From Lasiosphaeria ovina (Eukaryota; Ascomycota; Sordariomycetes; Sordariales; Lasiosphaeriaceae): 64,000 nucleotides of DNA. The position numbers were made by a program, and so were the translations under genes. A model generated the notes under the pieces. It had not been told where the DNA came from and searched no databases. It saw only the letters and a program-made list of their open reading frames with translations. Numbering within the stretch: the first letter of the stretch is position 1; each line of letters opens with the position of its first letter. Where the stretch lies: contig JAULSN010000002.1 of NCBI GenBank assembly GCA_033439765.1, positions 2,046,001 through 2,110,000 on the forward strand, given 5' to 3'. This document shows positions 22,100-32,994 of the stretch, piece after piece.

Positions 22100-22335
22100 C
22101 ACCATTCCGCAATTATTTTAGTAAATCGGTTACTTCATCAATGCCTACAAGCCCCCTGCGAGTGCGGACATCAACTGCTGTAAAGATTCTTCAATTTCCG
22201 GATCTGCCTTCTGACATGCAGTAAATATGTCTCCATTACCACTTGATGGCCTCGGATCCGATCTTTTAGGCGTTTGCACAGAGTAAGATAGCCTAGAGGA
22301 GGTACCTATTTTGTTAAAATAACCGTGGAATAATG
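22100..22335 (+). repeat. MITE copy 2 (same family and orientation as 16193-16426)
   Basis: It starts CACCATTCCGCAATTATTTT and ends CCGTGGAATAATG, which is its imperfect inverse. TA flanks both ends (22098-22099 and 22336-22337), indicating TA target duplication and a Tc1/mariner-like mobiliser. It has no coding capacity. Confidence 0.83.
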
Positions 22336-22337
22336 TA

Positions 22338-23995
22338 TCAACCAGTACAGAACTTCATCGCCAGGTCGACGTGCGTGATCGCACACTAGGTGTAACAGAC
22401 TTGCGCCCACTTTTGATTTTGCACGTGATCTGGATTGACTGCGCATTGAATTGTCTGGTTAGCTAGGTCTAGAGTACAGGTAAAAAGCGTCTTCTTATAG
22501 CCAACAAGGCCACTGAAATCCTCCACGGAAGTCCGTATACAGGGCAGGCATTCCGGGCAAAAGGAATGCCGTAGAAACGAAGGAATTCCAGGTGCAAGGA
22601 ATGCAGGGATTTAACTTGGGCATGCAATGTGGGTCATTTTCTGGCGATTGGTTTTTTAGTTTTAAGGCAGATTGATTCCTTATATTAACTTTGCGTCGTA
22701 TCCCAGTGTCTCCCCTTCCATATCACGGGCTGCCTCGCTTTTGACCATTGAAGTAGATATGAGCTGGGTATAAGGGGATTATCCGACGGGCAGGACTAGG
22801 ACTGTACAGCGGATCCGTAAATAAGGCAGCTTCTCCTTTGGATCCCCTTCTCGCATGCGTGCCTAGGAGGTTGCAGTCTTTTAGGGGCTTAGCGCGGTTG
22901 CCTACTATATTTGTAACAGCAGACCATAGAATGCCCGCAGTTATGCCTGTAGTTATGCCACCTCAACAGTCTTCAGCTTGCAAACCCTGTTAGGACTCTT
23001 TGCCACCGGCCAGCCAAAATCACGAGAGCGTTCTGTATCTGTCTAGGCAGCCTTCATACGAGTCATTAGTGTTCTCGTGCCCCTCGATAGGCAGCTGCTG
23101 TGGTACCTGCGCTACTCTCCACGGAAGAACTTATTCTCGTATTCACGAACTTGTAGCCGCGGGCTAGCGATGATCGGCATAGAGTTACACCAGGCAACTA
23201 TGACTGCGCCATCCTTCTCATCCTTCCAATTCATTTGTAGGTAACCGAGGTGATCGTTTGCCCTAGTAGGGTAGAAAAAATGAGACGGGGTGGCCAGGTG
23301 GCGGAGCGCCAGTGTCCTGAAATTGGGCTCAGAATGCCATTTTCAAACTACGGCAAGTATAACCGGGTAGCCCAAAAAATGACCTCTCGCTCAGCCTGAC
23401 TCAGCCTGGCTCAGCTTCAGGCGGCAACTGCTCAGCTCCGAAGGAGGAAAGGGAAATTCTCCTTGTCAGTTTTGGAGTGTTGCAATGGATGTTTCTGGAT
23501 ATCAAAACTCTTCATTTTAAGAAATAGCAATCCATCTAGCCTCGGTATCGCTCTGTCGGCAGCAGCTAAGTCTTGACTTGAGATTTGCAAGACTGTCCTG
23601 TAATTACTTAGGTAAGGTGGGCAGGAAAATCCTAACTGTATTCCCGAAACTAGGATATGATACAAAGTGACGAAGCCAAATGACATGATCAGCCAAATTC
23701 GTAAAAGAACCTAGCGGCCAATCCCAACTCCCACACCCCCGTCTCCCATATTATGGACAGAGATGATGACGGCCAGCTCCCGTCCCAGTGGAATAGACAG
23801 ACTCCAAAGTCCATCCCTGAATACTTAATTATATTTCTCCTTTGGTTTCCCCCAGCAGAGAGTCGATGACTCGCGCACCTCAATTTCGACGATTCAACTC
23901 GGCCAGAGTGACAACTAGTCTTGCCCGAGGTCGAGACTCGGGACTTTCGGTCGACTGTCGAGAGATGATTGGTTAATTACTAGACAACCTGGTTC
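22338..23995. other. Gene-free stretch with small palindromes
   Basis: No coding frame is supported. It contains a perfect 8-bp inverted repeat (GGCATTCC 22547-22554, GGAATGCC 22563-22570) followed by GGAATTCC and two more GGAATGC-type words, and a short CTCAGCCTG-type tandem near 23390-23415. Old repeat debris is likely. Confidence 0.4.
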
Positions 23996-26527
23996 CTAAG
24001 CCCGCTCTTCGTATCCCAGTCCGGGCGGTGGGTCGATGCGGTCGCACGGGTCTCGTCCTGTTGAATTCAGAAACATCTGTTGTTAGCCAGCCAATTCTTC
24101 TGTTGTTGAAAGCTTTGACATGGCGAAGAGAGAAAAGTAACAAAAAAGAAAAGAGAGAAATGGATGGATTGGAACAAACCAAGCCAGACACAAAAAAAAG
24201 AAGAAAAAAAAAAAAAGAAAAAAAAAGAACACGCACCAAACTCGCAAACAACACCATACTCCTTGAACTCGCGCGAGAGCGCCATGCGCGCCGCCTCGGC
24301 CTGGCAGCGATAGCTGCCAAAACGGAACTCGACGAGCGCGCGGCGCCCACCACTTTGGTCACCCACATCAGCGAACCCGAGATGCCGCACCTCGTCGACC
24401 TGGTACTCCATTTTCGAGGAGAAGTACGCGTGTAGCACGGGCTCGTTGACCAGCGCCGCCGGCCCGCTGATCAGCAGCACGCGCGACTTGCCTCCGCCCG
24501 CGTCGGTCTCGGCCGAGCGGATGCGGTTCCACACCACGCGGCCGCGGTAGGATGGCGTGAGTGTGTTGTTGTTGTTGTTGTTGTCATTATTAATATTAGG
24601 GTCGCCGGCGGTGGTGGTGGTTGTTGTTGTTGTTGTTGTTGTTGCCAGTGCGACCGTGTTGCCTGGCAGGAAGCCGTCGGCGGCGAAGCGGTTGTAGAAG
24701 CGCTCTGCAAAGACCCCAGGGACGTTAGCAATTTGTTGTATCTTTAGAAGAAAGGGGGGACCGGGTAATTAGGAAGAAAATGACGCGTAGCTCACCAGCA
24801 GCGGCGCGCTCGAAAAAGATGATCTTGGCGGCCGACGTGGCGTGGCCGCGGTTCGTCTCGGGCGGGTTGATGTGGGTGGCGTAGACGCGGCCCGTGTCGC
24901 GGATGGCCGTGAGAAGGTCGCGCGTGGTCAGGTCGGGCGCCAGCCCGATGACGAACAAACTACAGTTCGCGTCGGGCGGGATCGCCGCCGACCGGTTGCG
25001 CTCCAGCAGCGGGTCGCCCTTGTACCGCGGCGAGAACCCCTGGATCATCAGCCCCAGCGCCTCCTGGTTGCTTAGCGTGTGGTGTGGCCGCAGAACCATG
25101 GGCTCGAACACGCGCGGGTTGACCGTGGTGTTGGTGGCGCTGCTAGAGGGGATGAAAGTGTTGGCAGAGGCGGTGGCAGCAGTGGTGCCCGTGGCGGCCG
25201 TGTTGTTGTGACGAACCCGGTATTCGTCATCGCCGCTGATGTCGTCTGACCCAGCCGGAGTGTCAAAGGATGCCGTTGTGTCAAAGCTTGACGAGTGGTG
25301 GTGCTGGGGGAAGACCGAGGGCTGTGATATCATGCCCGAGAGAAAGCCGAACTCCTGGCTGGATCGATTGCCGGCAGTTTCCGTGGAGGCGACATACTGC
25401 TGCGGGACGGTGGGTCTGCGGATTGGAAGGACGGACCTAGTGCGGTTGTAGAAGGCAGCCTCAGGTGTAGAAACTTCATGGCGGTTGTTGAACAGTCGGC
25501 CCCCAGCGAAGCTGAAGCTGTTGCTTTGTCCGCTTTGGCTGGGAATGACTGACTCGGCACTGCTGTTGCGCGTGGCAGCCTCAGGTGCTGCGGTAGGAGT
25601 CTGATAGCGGCTGCTGAACAGTCGCTCAAGGCCAGCCAGGCTGCTGCTTTGCTCGCTTCGGCCGTTGTTTCCACTCCCGAAGGATGCTGGCACATTTGGC
25701 ACTGGCTGCGGTGTGAACATCCAGGGCACTCGGCGGGGAGGCGGGGCATTGAAGTGTTCGACGGGCGATGGAGGCGGCCCTGCCGTGGCTGTGGCCTGTC
25801 TCGCGTTGAATTGCAGACGGCCCTCCGAGTTGAAGCTCAGCCTGCCACGCTGAAGAATCGGCGCTTGAGTGTCGTGAGTCTCGCGCTTTTTCCCGCTGGT
25901 CAAGCGTTCGAACAGGTTGGGCTGCTTCATTGCGGATGTGACTGATTCTCTGTTCGGCGGAACGTGAAAGGGGTCGAATGTTGGAGGGCGGTCTCTAGCT
26001 CTCCAATCTGCCTGTTGGTTGAGAGAAGAAGGCCAGTGGTTCATGCCCCGCTTGTGCACGGTGAACACGTCTGTGCTGCTGCTGCTGCTGCTGCCGGGCG
26101 CGTCTTGTGGGCACGTGTTGCTGTTATTGCTGACCCCTCTGGGCCAGGACGAGAATGGAACCGACGCAGGTTGGAGTGGCTGCGAGCCCTCGCGGTCTTT
26201 GGCGGGCTTGGAGGGCGAATCGGCGAGTCCTCGGCGCTCAGCCTCGAGCAGGCGGTGCTTTTCGCGGGTTAGGAGGTCATTCGTATGTTGAAGTTTGGCG
26301 TCGTGGACATCTGAGCCGAAATTTAGCTGCGATAACTGCTTATAGTCCGAGTCGGTGAATCCCGAGAAGGCCTTTGGAGGACTGGTGGCGGGGGTGAGTT
26401 CCGTCAAGCTGCCGCGCTCTCCCTCTCCGGACCCCAAGAAAGAAGGAGAAAGAGCAAAACTTGACACGGACGAGCGAGCCGACCCCGAGTCAGAACCCGG
26501 AGACGCAAACTGCCGGTTTCTCTCCAT
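23996..26527 (-). CDS. RRM-type RNA-binding protein
   Basis: Three exons (26527-24796, 24704-24237, 24057-23996) give about 753 aa. I chose the ATG at 26527 (MERNRQFASPGSD). The first 480 residues are low-complexity, rich in Ser, Pro, Gln and Asn. An RNA-recognition-motif-like fold follows: CSLFVIGLAPDLTTRDLLTA as the RNP2-like strand and helix, then a strand/helix ending AAAERFYNRF across the first splice junction. A second one is suggested by SRVLLISGPAALVN and RRALVEFRFGSYRCQAEAA. Between them is a run of Thr and Asn codons that are simple repeats. The protein ends GLGYEERA. Intron 2 (24236-24058, 179 bp) has a very long T-rich tract after its donor. The exact RNA targets and role are unknown. 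Confidence 0.8.
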
Positions 26528-27986
26528 TTCAAGTTGCAAGGCAAGGCGTCAATCTAGCTCACTTCGTTTGACCTGTCGAGAATACCAGAAGCTGTTCAAC
26601 GCTGGGCTGGGCTGGGTTGGATTTGTTTTGCGCTGAAAGTAAGTATCCTGACGGGTGGGGTGTGGCGACGACGCTTGCAATGGTCTAGAAAAAATGCGAT
26701 GTTGTAGGTGTGAGAATACCTTATTTATGAATTGTCCTAACAAAAGCGAGAATTTTGTGGGAGTAGAGCAGTAAGGGAACAATGGGGCGCTAAGCTAGAA
26801 GAAACTAGATCTAAGCAAAAAATGAGCACTGCCTTAGTTGAAAGTGAAATCTACATGAGTCTAGAACGGACTCATGAACGCTTTGGTTGTCCAGACAACC
26901 GTCCACCTCACTTTTGATCACTTTCTCGAAAGTCAGCCATTTTGGCAAGATGAGACACGCGACAAAACTCATTATTCAGGTTCACAGAGACAGTTGTTAT
27001 GGAACGCTTTCGTTGGTATCTCTTTGTTTCGGTTTCATCGTCATCCGTGGTTCACGCACGCAGGTGCGCAACAGAGGTTGCCTCAATGGGTTGCACTGTT
27101 AATTACTGGGTGTATTTCTTTCACTTCTGACATGTTTCTTTGGAGTGTCAGACTGTGTATCGTATCAATTTCATTCGTAACTCATCTCACCCCATTCCAG
27201 TCTTGAGCTGACCATTTCGGGTTGAGACGGCGTGCTTCCTAGTGATGAATAATTACGACCCAATAATCGAGCTCAAAACTCTGTGACGGCAACACAGGCA
27301 GAGAATGAATTTCAAAATAATGCTTTGTTTCTAATTGCTACCAAGGTGATTTAGGCTGAAGCCAAAGTGAGGCGGTAATAAGCACTGCCTTATCGGGCCA
27401 GAGTTTAATCACGAAGAGGATGCAACCTGACATCTTTGATAAGGCTGCCCGGGCGAACCGTGTCTTTCCCACCCAGCAAGTTCGCCCAGAGGCACATAGT
27501 TAGTCCGGAACTCGACGAGGTACAGAGGGGAGGCGGGGAGGTGAGGGGGAGGGAACATAGGCAAACAGTTTGTCAAGCGGAAGCTGGTCTGATACCGTCC
27601 ATGTCGTAATACCGAGTCTCGTCCCGTTTCGACCACGCGGGACTGAGCGAGTGCACCCACCTGTCGCCCGCCTCCAATCTATTTTCACCGATTGGCGATG
27701 GACCGATGCCGTTGGGGTAGGGTCTCATCGCGTCTTTTGCCACTAGGTCGAGAGAGGACTGGACTTGACTGGACTTGACGAAACATTGCCTAGCATTGCA
27801 TTCGTTCCAGGTTGGCGGGGAAAATTTGGATGCCTTAGGTTCGAGGCAATTAATTACCAATTGGAAATTATTCAAGATCTAATTCTTTGTCCTTTTCTTT
27901 TTCTGGGATCTCTTCACGCTTTTTGGCTACACTTGGGTGCCTATTCTTTGGTGCATCGATAGTCGGTTAGATAGGCGACAGCGACC
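26528..27986. other. Divergent promoter region between RRM and MFS genes
   Basis: It separates the minus-strand RRM gene and the plus-strand MFS gene. Only short frames are present and I see no conserved coding segment. Confidence 0.45.
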
Positions 27987-29893
27987 ATGTCGGAACCCGC
28001 CCACGAATACGATGGGCTCGACAAGCCACGAGCTGTCGCTTCCGCGGGCGACGGCGGGGCTTTGGAGATGCCGAACTCGGACGAGTCGGATACTGTTGAC
28101 TGCGTCAACGACAACACGGAGCAGCGTGGACCGCCGGGCATTGCCCTGTCCAAAGGGCGCCGCATCGCCCTCGTGGCCACAGTGACGGGAGCCAGCTTCC
28201 TCAATGTAATTGTTTACCTAGGTTCCCCTCTGGCCCTCCCATTGGAGTCATACTGGAGTAATTGGCTTACCAGAGACTGAAACCAGACAATGTCGGGGCA
28301 AGCCGTCGTCATCATCCTGCCGACCATCGGGCGAGACTTGAGCATCCCAGAAGCTCGCGTGCAGTGGGTTGTGTCGGCCTACGCGCTCGCCTTTGGCTGC
28401 TTCCTGCTGCTGTGGGGGCGGATCGCCGACATCTACGGCAAGAGAAAGATCTTCATCTGGGGGTCGGCCTGGGTTGCCGCCACGTCGGTCGCCAACCCGT
28501 TCGTGCCAAACGAGATCGCCTTTTACCTGTTCCGCGGGCTCGCAGGCTTGGTGAGTACTCATCCACCTGAGTCCTAATCAAACACGGGATTTAGACTTGC
28601 CTCGGGACAGAGCGGCGCTGATCAAGAGACAGGGGGCGGCGGCCAACGTTCCAACCGCAATTGGCATACTCGGCGTGACTTTCCCTCCCGGAAAAGCCAA
28701 GAACTACGCGTTTAGTTGCTATTGTATGTCGTTTGCGACAACTCCCTGACTTTACTTACGCTGACGCTGAAAAACCAGCGGCCGGCGCGCCCCTCGGAGC
28801 CGTCTTTGGCAACCTGATCGCCGGATTCATCGCCCAGTACGCATCCTGGAAATGGGTCTTTGGGGTGATAGCCCTGATGGCCGCCGTCATCACGGTCGCC
28901 GGCGTGGCCATCATCCCGCCGCCGAAACACACGCTGCACGACGACGGCGCGACGGTCAAGGCGTCGGTCGACTGGCTCGGCGCGGCTCTCGTGACGGGCG
29001 GCCTGCTGGCGCTGCTCTTCGCGCTGACCGAGGGCAACGTGGTGGGGTGGAGCACGCCGTGGGTGCCCGCGGTCATCGTCGTGGCGGTCGTGCTCGTCGT
29101 GCTCTTCGTCTTCTGGCAGCGCCACCTCGAGACGACGGGCAGGCGGCCGCCCATCATGAAGGTGTCGGCCTTCCGCAGCAAGAAGTTCAGCGCCGCCATG
29201 CTCATCATGGCCCTCTTCTTCAGCAGCTTCAACGGCTTTCTGGTGTATGCGACCTACTTCTACCAGGACTACCAGGGGCTGTCGCCGCTGCAGACCACGC
29301 TGCGCTTCATCCCCACGGGCGTGTCGGGCGTGCTCACGGCCGCCGTCGTCTCGCAGCTGCTGTCGCGCGTGCCGACGTACGTGCTGCTGGCCGTCGGCAC
29401 GTCGTGCGTGAGCGTGTCGGCGCTGCTCTTCGCCGCGCCCATCCCCCCCGACACCATATACTGGGCCTATGGCTTCCCGGCCATGGTGCTGTCCGTCTTC
29501 GGCGCCGACGCCACCTGGCCGTGCCTGATCCTCTTCACCAGCCACGCGCTGCCGCAGTCGGACCAGGCCCTGGGCGGCGCCCTCGTCAACGCCATGGGTC
29601 AGGTGGGCAGGGCCGTCGGGCTGGCCGTCGCGACGGCTGTCCAGACGGCGGTCATGGCCAGAGAAAGGGGCGTCGACGTCCAAAACGTCGGCAGGCTGCA
29701 GGCGTGGGAGCCGGCCACGCTGCAGGGCCTCAGGGCCGCCGAGTGGTGGAATTTCGCGTCGGGAATTGCTGCGCTCGTGGTGGTGCTCTTCGCGTTTCGA
29801 GGGTCGGGCATCGTGGGGAAGGCGGGCGTTGCCAAGGTCGAGCGGCAGGCTGCCGTGACGGTTCAGAATGTCGAGAAAAGCTCCGAAGCGTGA
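27987..29893 (+). CDS. MFS drug/metabolite transporter (DHA2-like)
   Basis: Four exons (27987-28205, 28287-28550, 28633-28723, 28779-29893) give 562 aa. The cytosolic N-terminus is acidic, then come multiple hydrophobic segments starting RIALVATVTGASFLN. Motif A between helices 2 and 3 reads GRIADIYGKRK, and GAAANVPTAIGILGVTFPPG and YSAGAPLGAVFGNLIAG match the helix 4-5 region of drug:H+ antiporter families. The exon 3-4 junction reconstructs the conserved YSAGAPLG. The layout and a C-terminal half with FALTEGN and a long loop suggest a 14-helix DHA2 type, similar to aminotriazole/boron exporters. Substrate cannot be told from sequence. No biosynthetic genes flank it. Confidence 0.9.
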
Positions 29894-30235
29894 GACTTTG
29901 GTAGGTAATCAAGATAATCATGTAATAGAGACGAAATAGACTAATCTTCCATTCTTTTGGTATATTGTTTGTGATTAATTTAACAAGTAACATAACACGA
30001 AGCGAGCTGAATAGTGAGAGCGAACGTTTGGCAAGTAGCGGTAAATGAATGTGGCGAGATGAATAAAGCAGACCATATCAGCCTCCACCAGTCCTGGCGT
30101 GCGTGTTTCCTCGGCATTCTGACTCGACCAGTAGAGAAAAAAGAAATCATGCATATAAATTACGAGGAGCATACAGGCTGCCTAGACCAAACTTCTTAAT
30201 CGTAGCGATTCGAACCCGATATCCAGTCCAGCCAG

Positions 30236-31518
30236 CTAAGTCATCGTTGACACCAGTGTGCGACTGCAGAGGAAAATCATTAGCTGGCCAGTTGTCTCTC
30301 TGATTCGTTATAAATCTAGGTAATTAAATGGCTAACGAAAGCTTGGCACTTACATTGCTCTACTGCGGACCAGCTTCGGCTCGCTATTTTTCTCTGATTT
30401 CAGCTCCTTCCGGCGCGGCGACCTCTTGGGCTCCTCTGGCGACTTTGATCCCGAGGCTCTGCTGCTCCTGCTGCTTGAGTGTCGTCGTTTGCTAGAGGCC
30501 TCGCGCCCTGGGCTTTCTGTGGCGACAGCCCTGGAAGCAGAGGGACTCTCCAGCTCAAAGGCATTTGGGGGAGGAGAATATTGCTGGGTCTGCAGCCGTA
30601 ACGGCACGATGGCCCGGCCGTCAAGACGGTCACCATTATGGAGGGGGGTGTGCGGTTCCGAGTGGTCCCGCAAGTGGTCTCTCTGTCTGCTGGCGTTTTG
30701 GGCTCGGACTTCGGCCGCGAGTGTATTTAGCTGCTCGGCTTGGTCGCGCACTTCTTTGCGCAAGCTTGCTTCGCGAAAGTCGGCGGCCTCCTCGGACCGG
30801 CGCAGGGCTTTCCGTGCGTCTCGCAGCTCGTCTTCCAATTGCTCTTCACATTTGCGGCTCTCTTCGTATAGTATCCGGTAATTTTTCTCGGCCTGTTTGG
30901 CGTCTTTGAGCAGGCCGCGGAGCTCGTCGACCTCTTGCTGGAGCCGTGATTCTGTCGCCTCGCAGAACTTGTCGAGTTCAACGAGATTTTTGCGTGCTGT
31001 GGCCTCGACATCTGCCAGCTTTTGTTGGAGGTCCTCGACCTGTTTCTCGCATCGGCGGTGCTCGTCCTTCCTCTCGACCGTCTGCTTTTGAGCTTCTTCG
31101 ATGCGTGACTCGAGTCTCACGACCTCGCTCGAAGGCGGCGGCAGGGTAGACAACGGCGTGGAAGGCGAGAGAGACGGTAAGGAGTCGGCGGAGCTCGATG
31201 GCGGTGGGCTTTTTCGGTGGCCCAGACTTGGCCCGGCTCATCTTCTTCGGTGGTTTCTGGCTCTTCTGGATCAGGAGTGACGCGTGGGCTTTGTCTTACG
31301 TTTCGGGATGCAGTCAGTCTAGCAGGCACTAGAGGCGGGCCAGTCTCTTTGCCGCGCCGTGCCGCGGCCGCACCCAGGTTGGTGCCGAGCCCCTGATCAA
31401 TGAGCTGGCGCTCTTTGGGCGCAAGCTCTGCGCTGTGCGCCTGCGTCTGGTTATGACTGGGTTCGTACAGTTGGCGCAGCTTGCTGGCTTTGCTCATGTC
31501 CTCGCCCGAACCAGACAT
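30236..31518 (-). CDS. Coiled-coil protein of unknown function, frame break near 31220
   Basis: The ATG at 31518 (MSGSGEDMSKASKLRQLYEP) opens an N-terminal frame that stays open to about 31120. The clear downstream product, in another frame, runs SPPPSSSADSLPSLSP, then a long charged coiled coil (RLESRIEEAQKQTVERKDEH onward, about 130 residues), a Ser/Arg/Lys-rich tail (KRRHSSSRSSRASGSKSPEE) and, through a 90-bp intron (30353-30264, GTAAGT donor), a short last exon ending at 30236. The frames join if one A is added to the AAAAA run near 31217, so this is either a one-base deletion or assembly error, or an intron I cannot place. I do not recognise the family. Confidence 0.6.
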
Positions 31519-32313
31519 TTTCGTAGCTGCCTTTTGATTACCGGGCTGTTAATCAGAAGATGGTCCTTCTAGGTTTCGACCCGGCTGGGCTGGAGGCACC
31601 CATCAGAATTATATACTGCTCCCCGACCCCCAAACTCACAATCCAGCAAGGCAGATTCAAGAAGCTGCAGCCTACCTGCCAGTGTTCCAAGTTAGGATAT
31701 CAGTGTGCCCCTCGAGGCGTTTCGACAATCCATGTGTCCAAGGACTATTGGACGCCTCTATCCAGTTGCAGGTGCTGGAGCCAGTCGCATCATTCCGAGT
31801 AACCCAAGAATTGGAGACGTGCGTTTGAAGATTATTCCCAACTTCTCATTGGCAAGTCCCGTGCATACTCGGTAGCCATGCCCCGCCTTCTCACTTTCCT
31901 CGCAGCAGCCAGAGTTGGGATGGCAGCCTGCCTACAACCTGCGCTATGTGGGCAGGTGCCTGGCGGAGAAGCGCCAGTCCCTGCCAGCTGCCTCAGGTGC
32001 CTGAGTCTCCAGGATATAGGGCAGTTTGCGCGCTGACCTTCGCGCCTACGAGCACAGAGGGCTCCGGGGAATTTAGTCGAGTGGGATATTGGCTCACGTC
32101 ACAGTGCGCCTTCCACAGAGGCTGCGGGCTCGAATCCCAGCAGCAGACCGATTCTCTGAGTCATTTCGACAACGTACTACCCCGGAACGGGGTTCGCCAC
32201 CAACTTTGAATATACACGCCAAAGACCATCGGTTGACCGTAGTCGGGGGAGGGGGGTTTTTTTTCTCCTCCTTTTTTCCCCCTCTTTCTTTCTTGCCGGC
32301 GGCCTACTTCCTT
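31519..32313. other. Intergenic, nothing recognised
   Basis: It lies between the coiled-coil gene promoter and the 3' end of the SnoaL-like gene. No coding frame is convincing. Confidence 0.4.
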
Positions 32314-32994
32314 TCAAGCAGATGGGTACAGTTCTTCTTGATCCCACTATTATCAAATCGAGACAGTCAGTCAGTACGCCACCATATATACCATTTGACA
32401 TGAAAGGAACAGTAGCGAGGGAATGCAGCAAGTCTGAAACTCACATGCTCAACAATGCAACCGTCCTGCAGCCTGAACCGGTCTACAACCTCCCCAAAAA
32501 GATCGGTCTGGTAGTTTAGCCAGCCCGTGTCCCCTTTGAAGGTCCGACGCAGAGGCGTGATGGTGACAGTATCCCAGAGAGGCCCTAAAACGTCGAGTGC
32601 CGCGTCGGGACCATCCTTGGCAGCGTAAGGATTGTGATTCTTGAAATGGTTATTTTTGTCAACTACCCAGCAAAACATGACGTAGAACTCATAGAAATGA
32701 GAAAGGGGTGGAAACATGAATGAACCCCACCCTGTAGACAGACGATATGTACGTGAACGCCTCTGTGAGGTTTTTGACGTCTATGAATGCCTGCGCAAAC
32801 TTCTCAAAGCGCGCCGCCGTCTCCTGTTCGGTAGGCGGCGGCGAAAGGGGCTGACAAGGAGCCGGCGTCGCAACGGCACCTCCTTCTACAACCCTGCTCG
32901 GCGGAAAAGCATTGGTGTCTGTCGGCAAAGCGAGCGCTGTGAAAGGGGCCTGGGCTAGGGTCAGGCCAATTGCCCATAGTGAAGGACCACGCAT
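32314..32994 (-). CDS. Secreted SnoaL-like (NTF2-fold) protein
   Basis: Three exons (32994-32731, 32639-32445, 32346-32314) give 163 aa. The ATG at 32994 opens a signal peptide (MRGPSLWAIGLTLAQAPFTA, cleavage near ALA-LP). The mature part reads like SnoaL/polyketide-cyclase-like NTF2-fold proteins: FAQAFIDVKNLTEAFTYISS, then YRNHNPYAAKDGPDAAL formed at the first junction, LGPLWDTVTITPLRR, and a final strand CIVEHWDQEELYPSA formed at the second junction. The HNP and EHWD motifs are typical of the family. The first donor is GTGGGG, which is weak, so that junction is less certain than the second (GTGAGT). Substrate is unknown. Confidence 0.75.

Noticed and set aside
16193..22335. The two repeats as LTRs of a retrotransposon
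   Set aside because: Each repeat has its own terminal inverted repeats and TA flanks, and the interval holds a kinase-ankyrin gene with no gag or pol sequence.
28712..29904. Long antisense and alternative frames across the MFS gene
   Set aside because: High-GC third positions of the MFS exon keep other frames open; the transporter motifs occur only in the chosen frame.
30195..30222. TTCGAATC word that looks like a tRNA B box on the minus strand (near 30208)
   Set aside because: The neighbouring bases do not form a T-stem and no A box or acceptor stem is present.
32118..32150. GGGCTCGAATCCC word resembling a tRNA T arm
   Set aside because: Stem is only three base pairs long and the rest of a cloverleaf is absent.
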